Shown one piece after another: positions 1-5,708 of a DNA stretch of 5,897 nucleotides; positions within the stretch are counted from its first letter, which is position 1, and each line of letters begins with the position of its first letter. Under the pieces are notes generated by a model. The model made no database searches. It was not told the origin of the DNA and saw only the letters and a program-made list of their open reading frames with translations. A program made the translations under genes and the position numbers. Source of the stretch: Bacillota bacterium (lineage in GTDB: Bacteria; Bacillota_E; Sulfobacillia; Sulfobacillales; JAIMBI01); the NCBI GenBank assembly GCA_021828405.1, contig JAKARZ010000083.1, positions 1 through 5,897 of the forward strand, read 5' to 3'.

Positions 1-116
1 CCGTCAAAGCGGGCAGCGTCCAGATCGGGGGTGATTTCCAGTTCGTAGCGCTTGGGCAGCACAGTGCGCGGCAGCCGGCCAGGTGTGGCAACCGGGCTGG
101 AGTCGGATGGGGTCAT
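1..116 (-). CDS. M1-family metallo-aminopeptidase, N-terminal fragment
   Basis: Only the first 38 codons are in the window; the gene continues past the left edge. Reading leftwards from the ATG at 116-114, the protein has a short polar lead (MTPSDSSPVATPG) followed by RLPRTVLPKRYELEITPDL. This is the characteristic opening of M1 peptidases (aminopeptidase N, puromycin-sensitive and tricorn-interacting types), where an LPR-V-P-YDL segment begins the N-terminal beta domain. The zinc-binding HExxH site and the GxMEN motif would lie outside the window, so activity cannot be judged. The start is supported by AAGGGAGG at 130-123, six bases before the ATG. There is no signal peptide, so a cytoplasmic enzyme trimming N-terminal residues from peptides is likely. 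It is transcribed divergently from the operon at 502. The family call rests on a short but distinctive segment. Confidence 0.75.
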   Translation of the reverse strand, partial: MTPSDSSPVATPGRLPRTVLPKRYELEITPDLDAARFD

Positions 117-201
117 AGTCAGCCTCCCTTGAAAAATACCTCGGGCATACTACCGGCAGACGAGCGTACGAACGCGACCACAACTCCTAGATTCGGTCGC
201 T

Positions 202-232
202 GGGTCTCCAGCGGGCCGCTAGAGCCCTTTTT
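202..232 (+). terminator. Possible intrinsic terminator hairpin with T5 tract
   Basis: Read on the plus strand, GGG-T-CTC at 202-208 pairs with GAG-CCC at 222-227, with one bulged T. An inner AGC/GCT stem (210-212 and 218-220) closes a five-base loop, and a C-A mismatch lies between the two stems. Five Ts (228-232) follow immediately. Stem plus T run is the classic intrinsic terminator layout, although the bulge and mismatch weaken it. The position is odd. No plus-strand gene ends just upstream, so it would stop antisense or leader transcripts entering the operon at 502, or act as an attenuator. Read on the minus strand it lies in the aminopeptidase leader and has no U tract. Confidence 0.35.
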
Positions 233-292
233 CATCACTGCCACGGGCCGGCACGGCCATGGGCGTCTCCTTTAGCAAACCTGAGCGGGGCA

Positions 293-353
293 CCGCGGGC
301 GCACGGCCGCTTCCCGCGGCCCGGGCCGGGTGGCTTGGGGAAGCGGGCCGCGG
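293..353. repeat. GC-rich block with mutually exclusive stems
   Basis: Three perfect inverted repeats compete for the same bases. CCGCGGG (293-299) pairs with CCCGCGG (313-319). CCGCTTCCC (307-315) pairs with GGGAAGCGG (338-346). CCGCGGCCCG (314-323) pairs with CGGGCCGCGG (344-353). Any one of them excludes the other two, because each pair shares bases. Such switching is seen in attenuators, but DNA this GC-rich can produce it by chance, and neither strand has a T tract directly after it. Function is unknown. Confidence 0.4.
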
Positions 354-449
354 TCCTCGAATCAGTATGACGCACCATGTTGGTGAGGGCGAATTGGTCT
401 CGGGATCAGTCTCTTGGTGGCGCGGACTGTCCGTGGGTCCGTCGGCGGA

Positions 450-478
450 TGGACCGATGAGGGCGGACGGGCTAGGAT
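450..478 (+). promoter_or_regulatory. Weak sigma-70-like promoter for the 502-3038 operon
   Basis: TGGACC (450-455) and TAGGAT (473-478) each match four of six consensus bases and are 17 bases apart, giving a predicted start near 485 and a leader of about 17 bases that still includes the ribosome binding site GAGGAGG. The -35 box overlaps a nested dyad: GTCCG (429-433) with CGGAC (464-468), and inside it GGTCC (436-440) with GGACC (451-455). A regulator could bind there. Both boxes are weak matches, so this is only a candidate. Confidence 0.3.
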
Positions 479-501
479 CCGGTAGACAGAGGAGGTGGAG
501 C

Positions 502-1369
502 ATGCGCATCCTTCTGGACCAGGATGTGACCCGGGTGCTCACCATGGCCGACGCGGTCGCGGCCATGCGCGGGGTCCTTCGGGCCCGGGCCGACGGGCAC
601 TTGGTGAGTCCGCCGCGCGACGGCTTCACGGCCGGGGTGGTGGGCCTCCGCTGGACGCCCGGCGCGCTCCACGGTCAGGTGGGACTTCGTCTCTACATGA
701 CCGGAGTGTCCCGGGGAGACCAGCTCACCGCGCTGTGGCGTGCCGACGGGACGCTCCGGGCGCTCGCCATCGGGCCGACCTTGGGGCACCTTAGGACGGG
801 GGCCATCGGGGGCGTGGCTCCCGATGTGATGGCCCAACCCGATGCCCGGGTGCTGGGCATCATCGGGTTTGGTGCCCAGGGGTGGATGCAGCTGGAGGTG
901 GCCCGCCGTGCGGCCCATTGAGCGCGTGGGGGTGTACCGTCGCGACGCCAGCCGACTGGCCGCCGATGCGGCGAAAGCCTCCGAGCGATTCGGCCTCCCC
1001 GTGGAGCCGGCACCCAACGCCGAACACGTCGCGCGGACCGCCGACATCCTCGTGACGGCGACCCGCGCCGACGCGCCGGGCGTGCACGTGAACGCCCGGG
1101 GGCCGAAGGCCTGGGACGCGCATGAGATCGGCCTGGATCTGACGAGACGTGCGGCGCTGGTTGCCTCGGACGTGCCTGAACAGTATCAGGGGGAGCGGGA
1201 CTTTCTGCTGTATGGCACACCGTACACCGACGGGATCCGCGACCTGGCTGCGGTGACCCTGTTTCTGTCCCACGGCCTGCCTGGGACCGAGGTGGCGCTG
1301 TTGGCGCGGGCGGCCGAGGCGGCGGAGGCAAGGGGGGTGGGTGCGGTCGTGGCTGACGAGACATGGTAA
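502..1369 (+). pseudogene. Ornithine cyclodeaminase/mu-crystallin family protein, frameshifted
   Basis: Two fragments in different frames together make one family member. The first (502-921, 139 aa) starts at an ATG seven bases after GAGGAGG. It carries the RTGA-type substrate segment (LRTGAIGGVA, residues 97-106) and the start of the Rossmann fold (GFGAQG, residues 122-127), then hits TGA at 919-921. The second, in the next frame, resumes with VRPIERVGVYRRD, runs through a conserved ADILVTAT-like strand and a GPK-HEI segment, and stops at 1369. From my memory of the family, about nine residues separate the L after the nucleotide-binding helix from VRP. Two missing bases near 901-907 (GCCCGCGCC reduced to GCCCGCC) would restore that. 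Family members are NAD(P)-dependent cyclodeaminases, ketimine reductases or alanine dehydrogenases; the substrate here is unknown. The usual catalytic lysine in the GxKxxT strand is Arg63. The lesion could be a real mutation or a sequencing error. Confidence 0.8.
894..910 (+). promoter_or_regulatory. Internal Shine-Dalgarno and GTG at the cyclodeaminase break
   Basis: GGAGG at 894-898 lies nine bases before a GTG at 908-910, and that GTG is in the frame of the C-terminal fragment (153 aa to the stop at 1369). The N-terminal fragment ends at 919-921, so the two frames overlap by 14 bases, as in translational coupling. Ribosomes ending the first fragment could therefore restart and make the second half separately. 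The GGAGG may simply encode the conserved Leu-Glu-Val of the family, so this may be chance. Confidence 0.3.
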
Positions 1370-1881
1370 CGCCCACGCTGCGGGCCGCCACGGCGGAAGA
1401 CCTGCCGTTCTTGTGGGATGTGTTATATGAAGCCATCTTTGTGCCGCCGGGGCAGACGCCCCCGCCCGTGAGCGTGCTGCGGGATCCGCGAGTGAGCCAC
1501 TACCTGGCCGGGTTTCCGGCGCACCCCGGCGACCGCGGGCTGGTGGCCGAGACGCCGACGGGGCCGGTGGGAGCAGCGTGGCATCGGCGCCTGCCGGCGT
1601 CTAATCCCGGCTACGGCTTTGTGGGACCCGAGGTGCCGGAGGTGACCATTGCACTCATGCCGTCCTATCGGGGGCAGGGCATCGGGACGCGGCTGTTGCG
1701 GCAACTTTTGGCGGACGCCGAGGCCGCGGGTCACCCGGGACTGTCGCTGTCGGTGCACGCCAAGAATCCCGCTCGACGGTTGTACCAGCGCCTGGGTTTC
1801 GTCCGCGTGGCAAGCCGCGTGGCGGCTGACGAGGCTTGGACCATGTGGTGCGTTCTGGGAGCGGGCGACCGCCGTGGCTGA
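1363..1881 (+). CDS. GNAT family N-acetyltransferase
   Basis: A 172-residue protein of typical single-domain GNAT length. GNAT enzymes transfer the acetyl group of acetyl-CoA to an amine on a small molecule or protein. The N-terminus LRAATAEDLPFLWDV is the usual first strand and helix. The acetyl-CoA pyrophosphate loop is seen as RGQGIG at residues 103-108, after the strand VTIALMPSY. The late motif is N135-P-A-R-R-L-Y141-Q-R-L-G-F146, where the tyrosine is normally the general acid. The ATG overlaps the stop of the cyclodeaminase frame by seven bases (ATGGTAA) and has only a weak purine stretch upstream, so translation is probably coupled. The next gene starts inside its last codons. No substrate can be named; the tryptophan-, glycine- and proline-rich middle part gives no clue I recognise. 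Confidence 0.88.
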   Translation: MVTPTLRAATAEDLPFLWDVLYEAIFVPPGQTPPPVSVLRDPRVSHYLAGFPAHPGDRGLVAETPTGPVGAAWHRRLPASNPGYGFVGPEVPEVTIALMPSYRGQGIGTRLLRQLLADAEAAGHPGLSLSVHAKNPARRLYQRLGFVRVASRVAADEAWTMWCVLGAGDRRG

Positions 1882-2488
1882 GCCACGCCGTCCGGCCGTG
1901 TGGATAGCGCTGGTGCGCGGGCTCAACGTCGGCCGTCGCTGGGTCAAAATGCCGGAACTTCGGTCCTTGGTGCTGGCCTGTGGCTTTGTCGACGTGGCGA
2001 CGTATATCCAGACCGGCAACCTATTGGTGGCGGCGGACGCATCGGGCGAAGAGGTCCGCGTGCGGCTCGAGCGGGCGCTGGCCCAGCGGCTTGCCGAACC
2101 CGTCCCGGTGGCCGTCGTCGCACCGGCCACCATGGCCCGGGTGGCAGAGGCAGCGCCCGTCGCACCGCTGGGCGAGGCGGTTTACGTGGCCTTTTGGGTG
2201 GAATCTCCCGACCCCGACCGCCTGGCCGCGCTGCCCTCGCGGGTGCCGGCGACGTCGGACCGCCTGACCGTGGGGTCTGACGCCGTATACATTGGGTACC
2301 GCCAAGGGGTGCGTGGGTCGCCGCTCAGCAACGCATGGCTGGAGCGCCAGCTCAAAGTGCCGATAACCTCGCGCAACGGGACGACGGTGTCCCGACTGGC
2401 CGCATTGGCCCGCACGTGGACGCCAAGCGGCCCGGGCCATCCGAACGAGAGGAGCGTTGATGGCCATGTCAACGATGGTCTGGTTTGA
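1874..2488 (+). CDS. DUF1697 family protein
   Basis: A 204-residue protein of the DUF1697 family, whose biochemical role is not established. Family signatures are LVRGLNVG (residues 13-20), KMPELRSL (25-32), TYIQTGN (43-49), a central VYVAFW strand (103-108), the VGSDAVYIGY segment (133-142) and the C-terminal TSRNGTTVSRLAALA stretch (165-179). The tryptophan usual in that last motif (RNWNTV) is glycine here. I chose the GTG at 1874 because it overlaps the preceding stop by eight bases and has GGGAG 12 bases upstream; a GTG at 1898 is the alternative and would begin just before the conserved core. The last 24 or so residues extend past the family's usual end and run 29 bases into the next gene. 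It lies in the same tight operon as the GNAT gene. Confidence 0.82.
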   Translation: MAEPRRPAVWIALVRGLNVGRRWVKMPELRSLVLACGFVDVATYIQTGNLLVAADASGEEVRVRLERALAQRLAEPVPVAVVAPATMARVAEAAPVAPLGEAVYVAFWVESPDPDRLAALPSRVPATSDRLTVGSDAVYIGYRQGVRGSPLSNAWLERQLKVPITSRNGTTVSRLAALARTWTPSGPGHPNERSVDGHVNDGLV

Positions 2489-3038
2489 AACGCATTCAAC
2501 GACCGAGGACAACGAACAACACGTCGCCACGGGGTGGCATCCCGGGCAGTTGTCGGACATTGGGCGGCGCCAGACTGTTGACTTGGGCCAGCGCATCCGG
2601 GCCCGCAGCATCGGGCGCATCTATGCCTCCGACCTGGGGCGCGCTGTAGAGACCGCTCGGCTGGCGGCACCGACCTTGCCGCTTTTCTTGGACTGGCGGC
2701 TCCGTGAATGCCACTACGGCGACTGGAACGGCGTGGAGGCAGCCCGGGTGCACGCGCACCGCGGACAGTTCTTGCACCAGCCCTACCCTGGGGGTGAAAG
2801 CTGGCGCCAGGCGGTGCAACGGGTGGGCTGGTTTGTGGAGGACCTTCGCCGCCTGGCCCCGACCGAACCGGTCTTAATTGTGGGCCACGTGGCCACGCGA
2901 CTGGGGTTGGCCGTGCATCTCGGCGGACGATCCTTAGAGGACCTGCTGGACGGCCCGTTGGATTGGCAGCCCGGATGGTCCTGGCAATTGAAGTGCGAGG
3001 CAGATTTTCCGTCTGCAACGCAGGGTGCTGGACTCTAG
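2460..3038 (+). CDS. Histidine phosphatase superfamily protein with altered RHG motif
   Basis: A 192-residue protein of the phosphoglycerate-mutase-like histidine phosphatase superfamily, which usually removes phosphate through a phosphohistidine intermediate. The first motif reads FETHSTTEDNE: His12 is kept, but the flanking Arg and Gly of the canonical RHG are Thr11 and Ser13. I recall a subgroup with this ETHS/T-DNE-GxATGW opening, so it is probably a lineage feature, not a random mutation. The rest is normal: YASDLGRAVETA (55-66, with the second phosphate-binding Arg61), LRECHYGDWNG (81-91, Glu83 as general acid), PGGES (110-114) and IVGHVATR (140-147, His143). The ATG at 2460 follows AGGAG by five bases; a TTG at 2457 and ATGs at 2466 and 2475 are alternatives. 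It overlaps the DUF1697 gene and is the last gene of the operon. The substrate is unknown; loss of the Arg could alter or weaken phosphate binding. Confidence 0.82.
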   Translation: MAMSTMVWFETHSTTEDNEQHVATGWHPGQLSDIGRRQTVDLGQRIRARSIGRIYASDLGRAVETARLAAPTLPLFLDWRLRECHYGDWNGVEAARVHAHRGQFLHQPYPGGESWRQAVQRVGWFVEDLRRLAPTEPVLIVGHVATRLGLAVHLGGRSLEDLLDGPLDWQPGWSWQLKCEADFPSATQGAGL

Positions 3039-3065
3039 CAGGTGCTCGGCGAAGGTCTGATAGCT

Positions 3066-3094
3066 TTGTCCGAGGTTTGGCGCCATGGTAAAGT
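3066..3094 (+). promoter_or_regulatory. Promoter of the vapBC operon
   Basis: TTGTCC (3066-3071) and TAAAGT (3089-3094) each match four of six sigma-70 consensus bases and are separated by exactly 17 bases. The predicted transcription start is near 3101, leaving a leader of about 26 bases that carries the ribosome binding site GGGAGGAG (3111-3118). This lies in the only gap between the upstream operon and vapB, so the toxin-antitoxin pair is probably transcribed on its own. Confidence 0.5.
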
Positions 3095-3095
3095 A

Positions 3096-3104
3096 GTACA
3101 GTAC
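3096..3104. promoter_or_regulatory. Candidate antitoxin operator (GTAC-A-GTAC)
   Basis: A nine-base palindrome, GTACAGTAC, sits immediately downstream of the -10 box and over the predicted transcription start. VapB antitoxins of the AbrB fold usually repress their own operon by binding short palindromes at the promoter, so the position is right. The arms are only four bases long, so a chance match is possible. Confidence 0.35.
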
Positions 3105-3126
3105 GGTTGGGGGAGGAGATGTTCTC

Positions 3127-3369
3127 ATGCCGGCAATTAAGATATCCAGCAAGCGGCAACTGACACTGCCAAGCGAATTGGCCAAGCAGGCGGGCATCGG
3201 TCCGCATGACCACGTCTGGGTGACGCTCGTGGGGGATGAAATTCGCTTGCGCAAGGTGCCGGACGACCCCGTCGCTTACTTTGCTGGCATCCTCTCGCGG
3301 TCATTTGCCAACCCGGACGACGCGGATCGGTGGCTTAGGGAGGAGCGTGATGCGTGGCACTCGACCTGA
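3127..3369 (+). CDS. vapB: VapB antitoxin, AbrB/MazE/SpoVT DNA-binding fold
   Basis: An 80-residue antitoxin of a type II toxin-antitoxin pair. Residues 3-45 form a swapped-hairpin AbrB domain: the sequence ISSKRQLTLPSELAKQAGI matches the family pattern VSSKGQVTIPKEIR-LGI (with Arg for the usual Gly), followed by GPHDHVWVTLVGDEIRLRKV, which gives the later strands. The C-terminal half (PVAYFAGIL to REERDAWHST) is acidic and arginine-rich, as expected for the tail that wraps around and blocks the toxin. The ATG has GGGAGGAG eight bases upstream. The gene overlaps vapC by 16 bases, so the two are translated together. It should bind its own promoter, probably as a complex with VapC. Confidence 0.88.
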   Translation: MPAIKISSKRQLTLPSELAKQAGIGPHDHVWVTLVGDEIRLRKVPDDPVAYFAGILSRSFANPDDADRWLREERDAWHST

Positions 3370-3800
3370 CCGGCTGGACCTCGCGCTCAGTCCTATTGGA
3401 CACGAACGCCGTTATATATTTCCTGACGAATTTCGATCGCTACGCCGCCGTGCTGCAGCCGCTTTTCCAAGCGGCGGCCTCGGGGCAGCTTGCGCTCGTC
3501 GTGTCCGTCATCACGGAAGCGGAAGTTCGCGTCCGGCCGGAGGCAACAGGAGACCAGGCGGCGTTGGCGGCTATTGATGAATTTTTTCAGCGATTTCCCG
3601 GGCTCACGGTGTTGTCGGTGGATCGCGCGGTGGCGAGGCGGGCCGCCCAGATCCGCGCCGAGCAGCGCTTGCGACTGCCCGATGCGCTAATCGTGGCAAC
3701 TGCTCAGCTGGCGCCATGCGTGGCGATTGTCGGAAATGACCTGGCCTGGCGCGGGAAGACGGAGCCATGCGAGTTCACCGCGTTGGGCCCTCTGGTGTGA
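3354..3800 (+). CDS. vapC: VapC toxin, PIN-domain ribonuclease
   Basis: A 148-residue PIN-domain protein, the toxin of the pair; VapC enzymes are metal-dependent RNases that cut tRNA or rRNA when free of antitoxin. All four acidic positions expected for the active site are present: Asp16 in SVLLDTNAVIYFL, Glu55 (or Glu57) in SVITEAEV, Asp110 in LRLPDALIVATA, and Asp129 in GNDLAW. The start is a GTG at 3354, eight bases after GGGAGGAG (3338-3345) inside the vapB coding region. No other start in this frame fits. The stop at 3800 is followed by a long non-coding stretch. The toxin looks intact, so this pair is probably functional. The RNA target cannot be read from the sequence. Confidence 0.9.
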   Translation: MALDLTGWTSRSVLLDTNAVIYFLTNFDRYAAVLQPLFQAAASGQLALVVSVITEAEVRVRPEATGDQAALAAIDEFFQRFPGLTVLSVDRAVARRAAQIRAEQRLRLPDALIVATAQLAPCVAIVGNDLAWRGKTEPCEFTALGPLV

Positions 3801-4111
3801 TCAACGAGCCTGCACCGGTCGCGAGCGTCCACAGACCGACCCACCTGCACCCGGGAGCCGAAGAGGTCCCCTAGCCGTGCTACGAGGTTTTCCGTTCACC
3901 ACGAACGCTTCTGTCACGTCCGTCGCAGGGCAGGACCGGCTCCGTCCGGTCCTGTAGACCTGCGGTGATGGAGACCATCTCTGCGTCAGGTCGCCGTCCA
4001 TCGTCCGCCGACGCATCCGAGGCGGGCCAGCGGCGATCAGAGTAGACGGTTCCGCTATGCTGTCATGGCAGGGGTGGTTCGAGCCATTTCGGATCGCAAG
4101 GGGGGATCGCG
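3801..4111. other. Non-coding stretch with a series of potential stem-loops
   Basis: There is no credible gene on either strand in these 311 bases. Between 3893 and 4015 four perfect inverted repeats follow one another on the plus strand: CGTTC/GAACG (3893-3897 and 3903-3907), a bipartite 15-16 bp hairpin (3924-3964), GATGG/CCATC (3967-3971 and 3975-3979) and TGCGTC/GACGCA (3982-3987 and 4010-4015). I do not recognise a known riboswitch class; sequence signatures of TPP, cobalamin, FMN and T-box elements are absent. It could be the 3' end of the vapBC transcript, a leader of the deacylase at 4112, or a small RNA. A TATGCT at 4056-4061 resembles a -10 box but has no good -35 box 17 bases upstream. 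Confidence 0.5.
3924..3964 (+). repeat. Bipartite 15-16 bp hairpin downstream of vapC
   Basis: CAGGACCGG (3931-3939) pairs perfectly with CCGGTCCTG (3946-3954) around the six-base loop CTCCGT. A further CGCAGG (3924-3929) pairs with CCTGCG (3959-3964). G3930 can form a G-U pair with T3955, leaving only a three-base AGA bulge on the 3' side. This is the strongest secondary structure in the window. It lies 123 bases past the vapC stop and has no T tract, so it is not a classic intrinsic terminator, although a stem this strong could still pause transcription or protect a 3' end. Confidence 0.6.
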
Positions 4112-5644
4112 ATGCGGACGGTGATTGCCAATGTGACCGTGCTGGATGGGTCGGGGGCGCCCTCCAGGGCCTCGGATGTGTGGCTGGATGGCGGGCGGAT
4201 TGACTACCTGGCCACCCCCGGCCGTTCCCACGGCCGGGCCACAGTGGTGGCCGGCGACGAGTTGGTGTTGGCCCCTGGCTTTATCGATGTGCATTCCCAC
4301 GCCGACCGCTCGCCGTTCGCGAACGAGCCCGACACCACCAAACTGCTGCAGGGCATCACCACGGAAGTGGTGGGCAACTGCGGCTCGAGCCCTCTGGACG
4401 ACGACGCAGACCCCACCACCTATCTGACGGCGCTGGACCGGGCGCAGCCGGTGACCAACCTGGCGCCGCTCTTGGGCCACGGGAGTCTCAGGCGGCGGGT
4501 GCTGGGCATGGCGGGGCGGGCTCCCGATTCCCAGGAGGCCCGCACCATGCACGCATGGCTCGAGCAGGCGCTGGATGCCGGGGTGTTTGGCCTGTCGTCG
4601 GGGCTGTTCTATGCGCCGGGTTCCTATGCCGACGCCGAGGAGTTGGCGACGCTTCTGGAGGGGTTTAGAGGCCGCCCGCTGGTTTACGCTAGTCACATTC
4701 GCAATGAAGGCAACCGCCTCGTGGAGGCCGTGGACGAGTTCCTAGCCGTCGGTCGGCGGACCCACGTGGCGCTCGAGCTGTCCCACCACAAGGCGGCTGG
4801 GCTACCCAATTGGGGTCGCACCGCTGACACGCTGCGGCACATCGCGGCGGCTCGGTCGGATGGGGTGGTGGTGGCGCTAGACGCCTATCCCTATACCGCC
4901 TCCAGCACCTCCGTGTCCGCCAACCTGCCGGGCTGGGTGTTGGAGGGCGGCGTCGACGCGGCCTTGGCGCGCCTGGCGGACCCCGCCACGCGGGACCTCA
5001 TTCGACAGGAGTGCGAGGATCCTGCCCCCGACAGCGCGTGGGAAAGCATGGTGGCGGCCACCGGCTACGACCACATGGTGGTGGCCTGGAACCCGGCTGA
5101 CGGGACGGGGCAGGGCCAGACCCTGGCCCAGTACGCCCGCGAGCGGCACCTGTCGCCCTTCGACGGCCTGGTTCATCTACTGCAGGAGAGCCGGCTGGCC
5201 GCCACCATGGTGGCGCACAGCATGGATGAGGGGGACTTGGTGCGTGTGCTGCAGGACCGCGAGTGCTGGATCGGGACCGACGGGGTGCTGGGATCGCGCT
5301 CCGCCCGTCCGCACCCCCGGCTGACGGGTACGTTTCCGCGCGTGTGGCGCGAGTTTGTGGTGAAGCGGGCGCTGCTGGCGCCCGAAGAAGCGATTCGGCG
5401 CATGACGGGCGGGCCCGCCGCCTACTTCTCGATTCCTGAGCGTGGTCGCGTGGCACCGGGGTGCGTGGCCGACCTGGTCCTGATGGATCCCGACCGGCTG
5501 GCGGACACCTCGACGTTCGACCAGCCGTGGACCCCGCCCGAAGGTGTCGTAGGCGTGTGGATGGCCGGCCGCCGAGTGGTGGCGGACGGCCAGTATCTGG
5601 GCACCGCGATGGGTCGGCGCCTCACGCCCGGTTCGGATCGCTAG
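4112..5644 (+). CDS. N-acyl-D-amino-acid deacylase (D-aminoacylase type amidohydrolase)
   Basis: A 510-residue zinc amidohydrolase of full family length. D-aminoacylases hydrolyse N-acyl-D-amino acids to a carboxylate and the free D-amino acid (EC 3.5.1.81); relatives act on N-acyl-D-glutamate or D-aspartate. A small N-terminal beta domain (residues 1-54) leads into the TIM barrel at APGFIDVHSHAD, with metal ligands His61 and His63. Cys90 in VVGNCG is the bridging metal ligand specific to D-aminoacylases, where other amidohydrolases use a carboxylated lysine. His195 (SHIRNEG), His225 (ELSHHKAAG) and Asp390 (IGTDG) complete the site, and the 30-residue spacing of the two histidines matches the characterised enzyme. 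The C-terminus (RGRVAPGCVADLVLMDP) closes the beta domain. There is no signal peptide, so it is cytoplasmic. The ATG follows AAGGGGGG by six bases. It appears to stand alone, probably in D-amino-acid or peptidoglycan-fragment salvage; exact substrate unknown. Confidence 0.9.
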   Translation: MRTVIANVTVLDGSGAPSRASDVWLDGGRIDYLATPGRSHGRATVVAGDELVLAPGFIDVHSHADRSPFANEPDTTKLLQGITTEVVGNCGSSPLDDDADPTTYLTALDRAQPVTNLAPLLGHGSLRRRVLGMAGRAPDSQEARTMHAWLEQALDAGVFGLSSGLFYAPGSYADAEELATLLEGFRGRPLVYASHIRNEGNRLVEAVDEFLAVGRRTHVALELSHHKAAGLPNWGRTADTLRHIAAARSDGVVVALDAYPYTASSTSVSANLPGWVLEGGVDAALARLADPATRDLIRQECEDPAPDSAWESMVAATGYDHMVVAWNPADGTGQGQTLAQYARERHLSPFDGLVHLLQESRLAATMVAHSMDEGDLVRVLQDRECWIGTDGVLGSRSARPHPRLTGTFPRVWREFVVKRALLAPEEAIRRMTGGPAAYFSIPERGRVAPGCVADLVLMDPDRLADTSTFDQPWTPPEGVVGVWMAGRRVVADGQYLGTAMGRRLTPGSDR

Positions 5645-5666
5645 CCGAGAACCGACCGTCCGCCGG

Positions 5667-5693
5667 AGTCCCTCGTACGGATAGAGCGGGACT
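5667..5693. repeat. Inverted repeat before the second toxin-antitoxin locus
   Basis: AGTCCC (5667-5672) and GGGACT (5688-5693) form a perfect six-base inverted repeat with a 15-base spacer, in the 64-base gap between the deacylase stop and the antitoxin remnant. It ends two bases before the ribosome binding site AAGGAGG (5696-5702). It could be an operator of the toxin-antitoxin locus or a weak end signal for the deacylase gene; there is no T tract. No convincing promoter boxes are visible around it. Confidence 0.3.
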
Positions 5694-5708
5694 GCAAGGA
5701 GGGTGGCT

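Larger units (their letters stand above)
117..501. other. Divergent intergenic region without a convincing gene
   Basis: This stretch separates the minus-strand aminopeptidase from the plus-strand operon. The open frames crossing it give low-complexity, arginine/proline/glycine-rich translations typical of chance frames in GC-rich DNA. It contains a GCGACC/GGTCGC inverted repeat (174-179 and 195-200), a terminator-like hairpin with a T tract (202-232), a GC-rich block with competing stems (293-353), a nested dyad (429-468) and a weak promoter (450-478). On the minus strand a 13-codon frame (260 to 219) carries AAAGGAGA five bases before its ATG. It could be a leader peptide for the aminopeptidase but has no other support. 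Confidence 0.6.

Noticed and set aside
286..300. GGGGCACCGCGGG resembles the T-box core (UGGNACCGCGG) of tRNA-sensing leaders.
   Set aside because: The first base of the tRNA-pairing bulge is G instead of U. No flanking helix can form around the bulge to make an antiterminator, there is no T tract downstream, and no stem I signatures are visible. GC-rich chance match is more likely.
259..501. Open frame upstream of and in phase with the cyclodeaminase start (possible N-terminal extension from 259).
   Set aside because: The translation is low-complexity and matches nothing in the family. The ATG at 502 has a strong GAGGAGG site and starts at the usual family N-terminus.
908..921. Programmed ribosomal frameshifting in the cyclodeaminase gene.
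   Set aside because: There is no slippery heptamer, and family members are normally encoded in one continuous frame. A mutation or sequencing error explains it better.
472..1047. Long minus-strand open frames opposite the cyclodeaminase gene.
   Set aside because: They are rich in Arg, Pro, Gly and His without any recognisable domain, as expected for antisense frames of GC-rich genes.
3000..3016. GCAGA/TCTGC hairpin near the end of the phosphatase-like gene as a terminator.
   Set aside because: It lies within the coding sequence, has only a five-base stem, and no T run follows.
4055..4696. A 213-codon minus-strand open frame opposite the start of the deacylase.
   Set aside because: The plus-strand frame is a clear D-aminoacylase with all metal ligands. 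The opposite translation has no family features.
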